From Pomacea canaliculata (Eukaryota; Mollusca; Gastropoda; Architaenioglossa; Ampullariidae), in assembly GCF_003073045.1 (NCBI RefSeq), contig NC_037602.1, positions 8,418,464-8,482,463 on the forward strand: 64,000 bases of DNA. Reading direction: 5' to 3'. Below are positions 61,503 through 64,000 of the stretch, one piece after another. The notes beneath the pieces are model-generated. The model made no database searches. It was given only the letters and a program-made list of their open reading frames with translations, and was not told the DNA's origin. Within the stretch, counting starts at the first letter, position 1. Every line of letters starts with the position of its first letter. The position numbers and the translations under genes were made by a program.

Positions 61503-61509
61503 TTATATA
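61503..61509 (-). promoter_or_regulatory. TATA box of gene C
   Basis: Minus-strand CGTATATAAGGATC, close to gene A's GTATATAAGATC. It is 1.12 kb upstream of the gene C start codon, so a 5' UTR intron would be expected; TTTTCAG at about 60678 is a candidate acceptor, but I could not place a donor. Confidence 0.4.
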
Positions 61510-64000
61510 CGGGTGCTCGCTACGGACACTTCCCGTGACGCTGTAGGTCTGCTCACTGCTGGTTATGACCGGTTTCCAGCAGCAGGGACTCGGGGTGGCT
61601 CACGATGAAGCCCTCTTCCCCTTCCACCCTACCCTCCTTACCTTCGACCTCCATAGAAACTGCCTCGAGGTGTCACACTCTCCTTTTTGACGAAAACCAG
61701 TCAAGCGGTCAAAAAGCGCGGCAACCCGTTTGTTCATTGGTTGGCTGCGGGTGTCATGGCTTCCGAACTCCAATAGTAGGCAGTATCCTTTGCACGTGGC
61801 CCGGAGCACGACTGAAAGGTGTAGTCTAAGTACCCTCCCATCTCTTCTCGTAGTCCTCCCTTCCAAAACACCTAAACTGCTACGCGTGAAATCAACACCG
61901 CGTTCTACCCTGAATTTCACGGGTGGATCGCAGTATGCCACATTTTCTCGGGTTTTGCCTAGGTACGGTTGCCCACTGACGTCATTGCACGAGGAGTTAG
62001 GGGGGTTGGGGGTGGACAACGGACAATGTGATGACTTGGGTGGTGTGATGTGGTGTCTGTTGACCAACTTCTTGTTTTCACCCACCCGATCATTCACCTG
62101 CTTTCCTCGCCGTTTGAGTCTACACGACATGACATTGTTTTTCTCGAGCTGGTGTGTCGATGACTGCATCATGAAGCAAACACATTGCAATGGCAGAGCT
62201 CGTGTAATGTCCATCTTCGTCTGGGAAAGGACACTTCACTTCTTCGTACGACTGGAACCTAACAAAACTCTGGACTAACAATCACAACAGACTTGCTCCA
62301 GTATTGGAGACATAACTGTACTAACAATTGGTCCTTTCTGTTAAAAAAAAGTTCTGGAGGATCCACACAAGTTAAGGCCGAGTAAACTGAAGTGTCAGTG
62401 TTTATTAGAGGGGTTCGGTTAGTTCAACAGTCATTAAAATCTATCACTCATGTATTAAAGCAGTAAAACCTCATGGAGTCGCCTTTTCATCCACCCGTTC
62501 CCCTGCCGCCACCCCGTGCAGTTAGCTTTACAAAAGTAAGCTCGGCCATTGTAGTATACACCGGGTGGGAGGATGGGAGACGTAACTGCTGGACGTGACC
62601 CGAGGTCACGATGTCTCCCATGGAGCGTTACTCTCGGTAAGGACGAGACCAAGTTAAAACTGTCAAGTGACATGTCAGATACTTCTCGATTTTCTCGACA
62701 AAATTGTTTACCCAGCCATCGTGGCACAGTTTATTATTATTTTTTTTAAGCTTTCTTGTGACACTGATGTTGCAGATGTAGCGTCTTGGACATAGACTAT
62801 GGTCTAGAGTTTACAGCATTGAATAAAATAAAAATAATTACATGACATGTTTACTTATTAGAGAACAAGATGACATTCCATGATTTTCCTCTCGTATGGA
62901 TCTCACCTAAAATTTTGTAATGTCACTAATTAATATTAATCAGTAAGTACGAGGAACATTGAGACACAAGTTATTAAGCCACTTGATGCCATGTGAAATT
63001 AAACATTTTAAAATTTGAAAATGTCTATTGGACTGGAAATGGTTAATGTCCATAAACGAAGACCGGAAAGGTTGAAAGAAGAGGGTTTTGAGGACATAGT
63101 AAGAAAAGCTGTTAAAAACATCTTCGAAAGTCTGATCAGTAAACCTTCCTGTGCTTTGTCTCATGTGTGTGTGTGTGGTCGAAAAAGCCGCAGACTAAGG
63201 GAACAATAGCTCGCCATCATGCATTCAACAAATAATTTTACTGGGGCCATTGCTGACCCGCCGACTTTCCCGAACAGCGGGAGCTTGTGACAATGTCCAC
63301 AATACACTGGCGAGGTAAGGTCACCTGGACACGTTGGTACCTGCTGAATGGTCAGTTTAGAATCGTCAGACAAACAAGCGGGTACAAGATGTCTAAAAGC
63401 AGGTGTTTGAGCTGGGATCGTTGGAGGGTTGCGCACCCGAACACGTTTAGTTGACGGACCACGGCAGCTGAGCATCATCCACCCATTGTTCATTATTTAA
63501 AATATGAACCTGGTCAGCTGTCGTTCATGATTACAGTAACTGCATGTTCAACTTTAACTTTAAGATTCGGTGTCACGAATAGTCCACACCCTGATCACGT
63601 GACGAATGTCCCACAAGAACAGTCCGAGTGTATTTACTTTGGTCGTTTCTGGGTGTTTGTTTGTTTTTTTATTTTCTTGTTGTATTTTATGAAACTACTG
63701 GATCATTTGTTTCAATAAATACCCAAACTGTACAGCATTTAAAGGATGATGTGTGAAGTTGTTTAGTTCTAGTTAAGACTGGAGATGTTATAGTATATAT
63801 ATATTCTAATAATCTCATGCCGACATTTTGCTGAACACAGCGGAAAAAACTTTTTTTCTTTCTTCAGAACTTCGGAGATTGATTCACATAAAAGGATTAG
63901 ATGAGTGCCAAAAGTAAATTGCCAACAACTGACATTATTCAGCCAAGCTCCTGTGTTCAACTGAAAGAGAACACCCACCATCGTTTGTTTCGGTCGTGAT
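61510..64000. other. Upstream flank of gene C, no gene recognised
   Basis: 61560-62280 is less AT-rich and open on both strands (182 and 204 codons in antisense frames), but neither translation resembles a family I know. A perfect TGACGTCA is at 61977-61984. 63161-63493 is open on minus for 110 codons with no recognisable domain. Nothing else is supported. Confidence 0.4.
61977..61984. promoter_or_regulatory. CRE palindrome TGACGTCA upstream of gene C
   Basis: Perfect 8-bp element about 470 bp upstream of the proposed gene C TATA box. Confidence 0.3.

Noticed and set aside
61600..62278. Overlapping antisense open frames of 204 and 182 codons
   Set aside because: Neither resembles a known family; antisense open frames in less AT-rich DNA are expected, and no splice or promoter context supports either.
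1..64000. CRISPR arrays, bacterial operons, prophage or other prokaryotic systems
   Set aside because: All genes have spliceosomal introns, and repeats are simple microsatellites or retroelement fragments.

Overview
The window is animal nuclear DNA: AT-rich, with short exons bounded by GT/AG splice signals, abundant simple repeats and degraded retroelements. A fucolectin/PAN-type secreted protein gene and a tRNA-headed SINE family of a kind I associate with molluscan genomes suggest a lophotrochozoan, most likely a gastropod mollusc. No database search was possible, so the organism call is an inference.

Main content: three head-to-tail genes on the minus strand, all members of the SLC12 cation-chloride cotransporter family (NKCC/NCC branch). 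Gene C is at 45309-60379, gene B at 22329-35212 and gene A at 5566-17071. Each is reconstructed as 23 coding exons. Most membrane-domain exons and the last five exons have identical lengths in all three copies, so they arose by tandem duplication of a whole gene. The large acidic first exon and exons 16-18 (the cytosolic linker) differ strongly between copies. Genes A and B read through as about 1502 and 1264 residues. Gene C is broken by three single-base frame lesions (two in exon 7, one in exon 12), which are either real or assembly errors. All three keep the TM8 Ser-Ser of the sodium site. At the TM3 position that is Tyr in K+-dependent NKCCs they have His, His and Asn. His is what vertebrate thiazide-sensitive NCC carries, so a Na-Cl (K+-independent) mode is predicted for A and B.

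Between genes B and A lies an isolated, intact copy of the terminal SLC12 exon (19516-19648). It has an acceptor site, the right phase, a stop and a poly(A) signal. It is closest to gene B's own last exon and could be an alternative 3' exon or a relic. Each gene has a TATATAA box upstream on the minus strand (17341, 35427, 61503).

The left edge (1-1805) carries the plus-strand 3' end of a gene joining the end of an F-type lectin (fucolectin) domain to a PAN/apple-like domain, among LINE debris. A LINE endonuclease relic follows at 2358-3255. The rest is intergenic or intronic DNA: a LINE reverse-transcriptase tail fragment (37030-37310), a large foldback inverted repeat (42111-42690) with a solo arm at 49619, two copies of a tRNA-derived SINE, a duplicated ~390-bp repeat of unknown family, and many microsatellites. 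The stretches 37311-41478, 42691-45308 and 61510-64000 hold no gene I can recognise.
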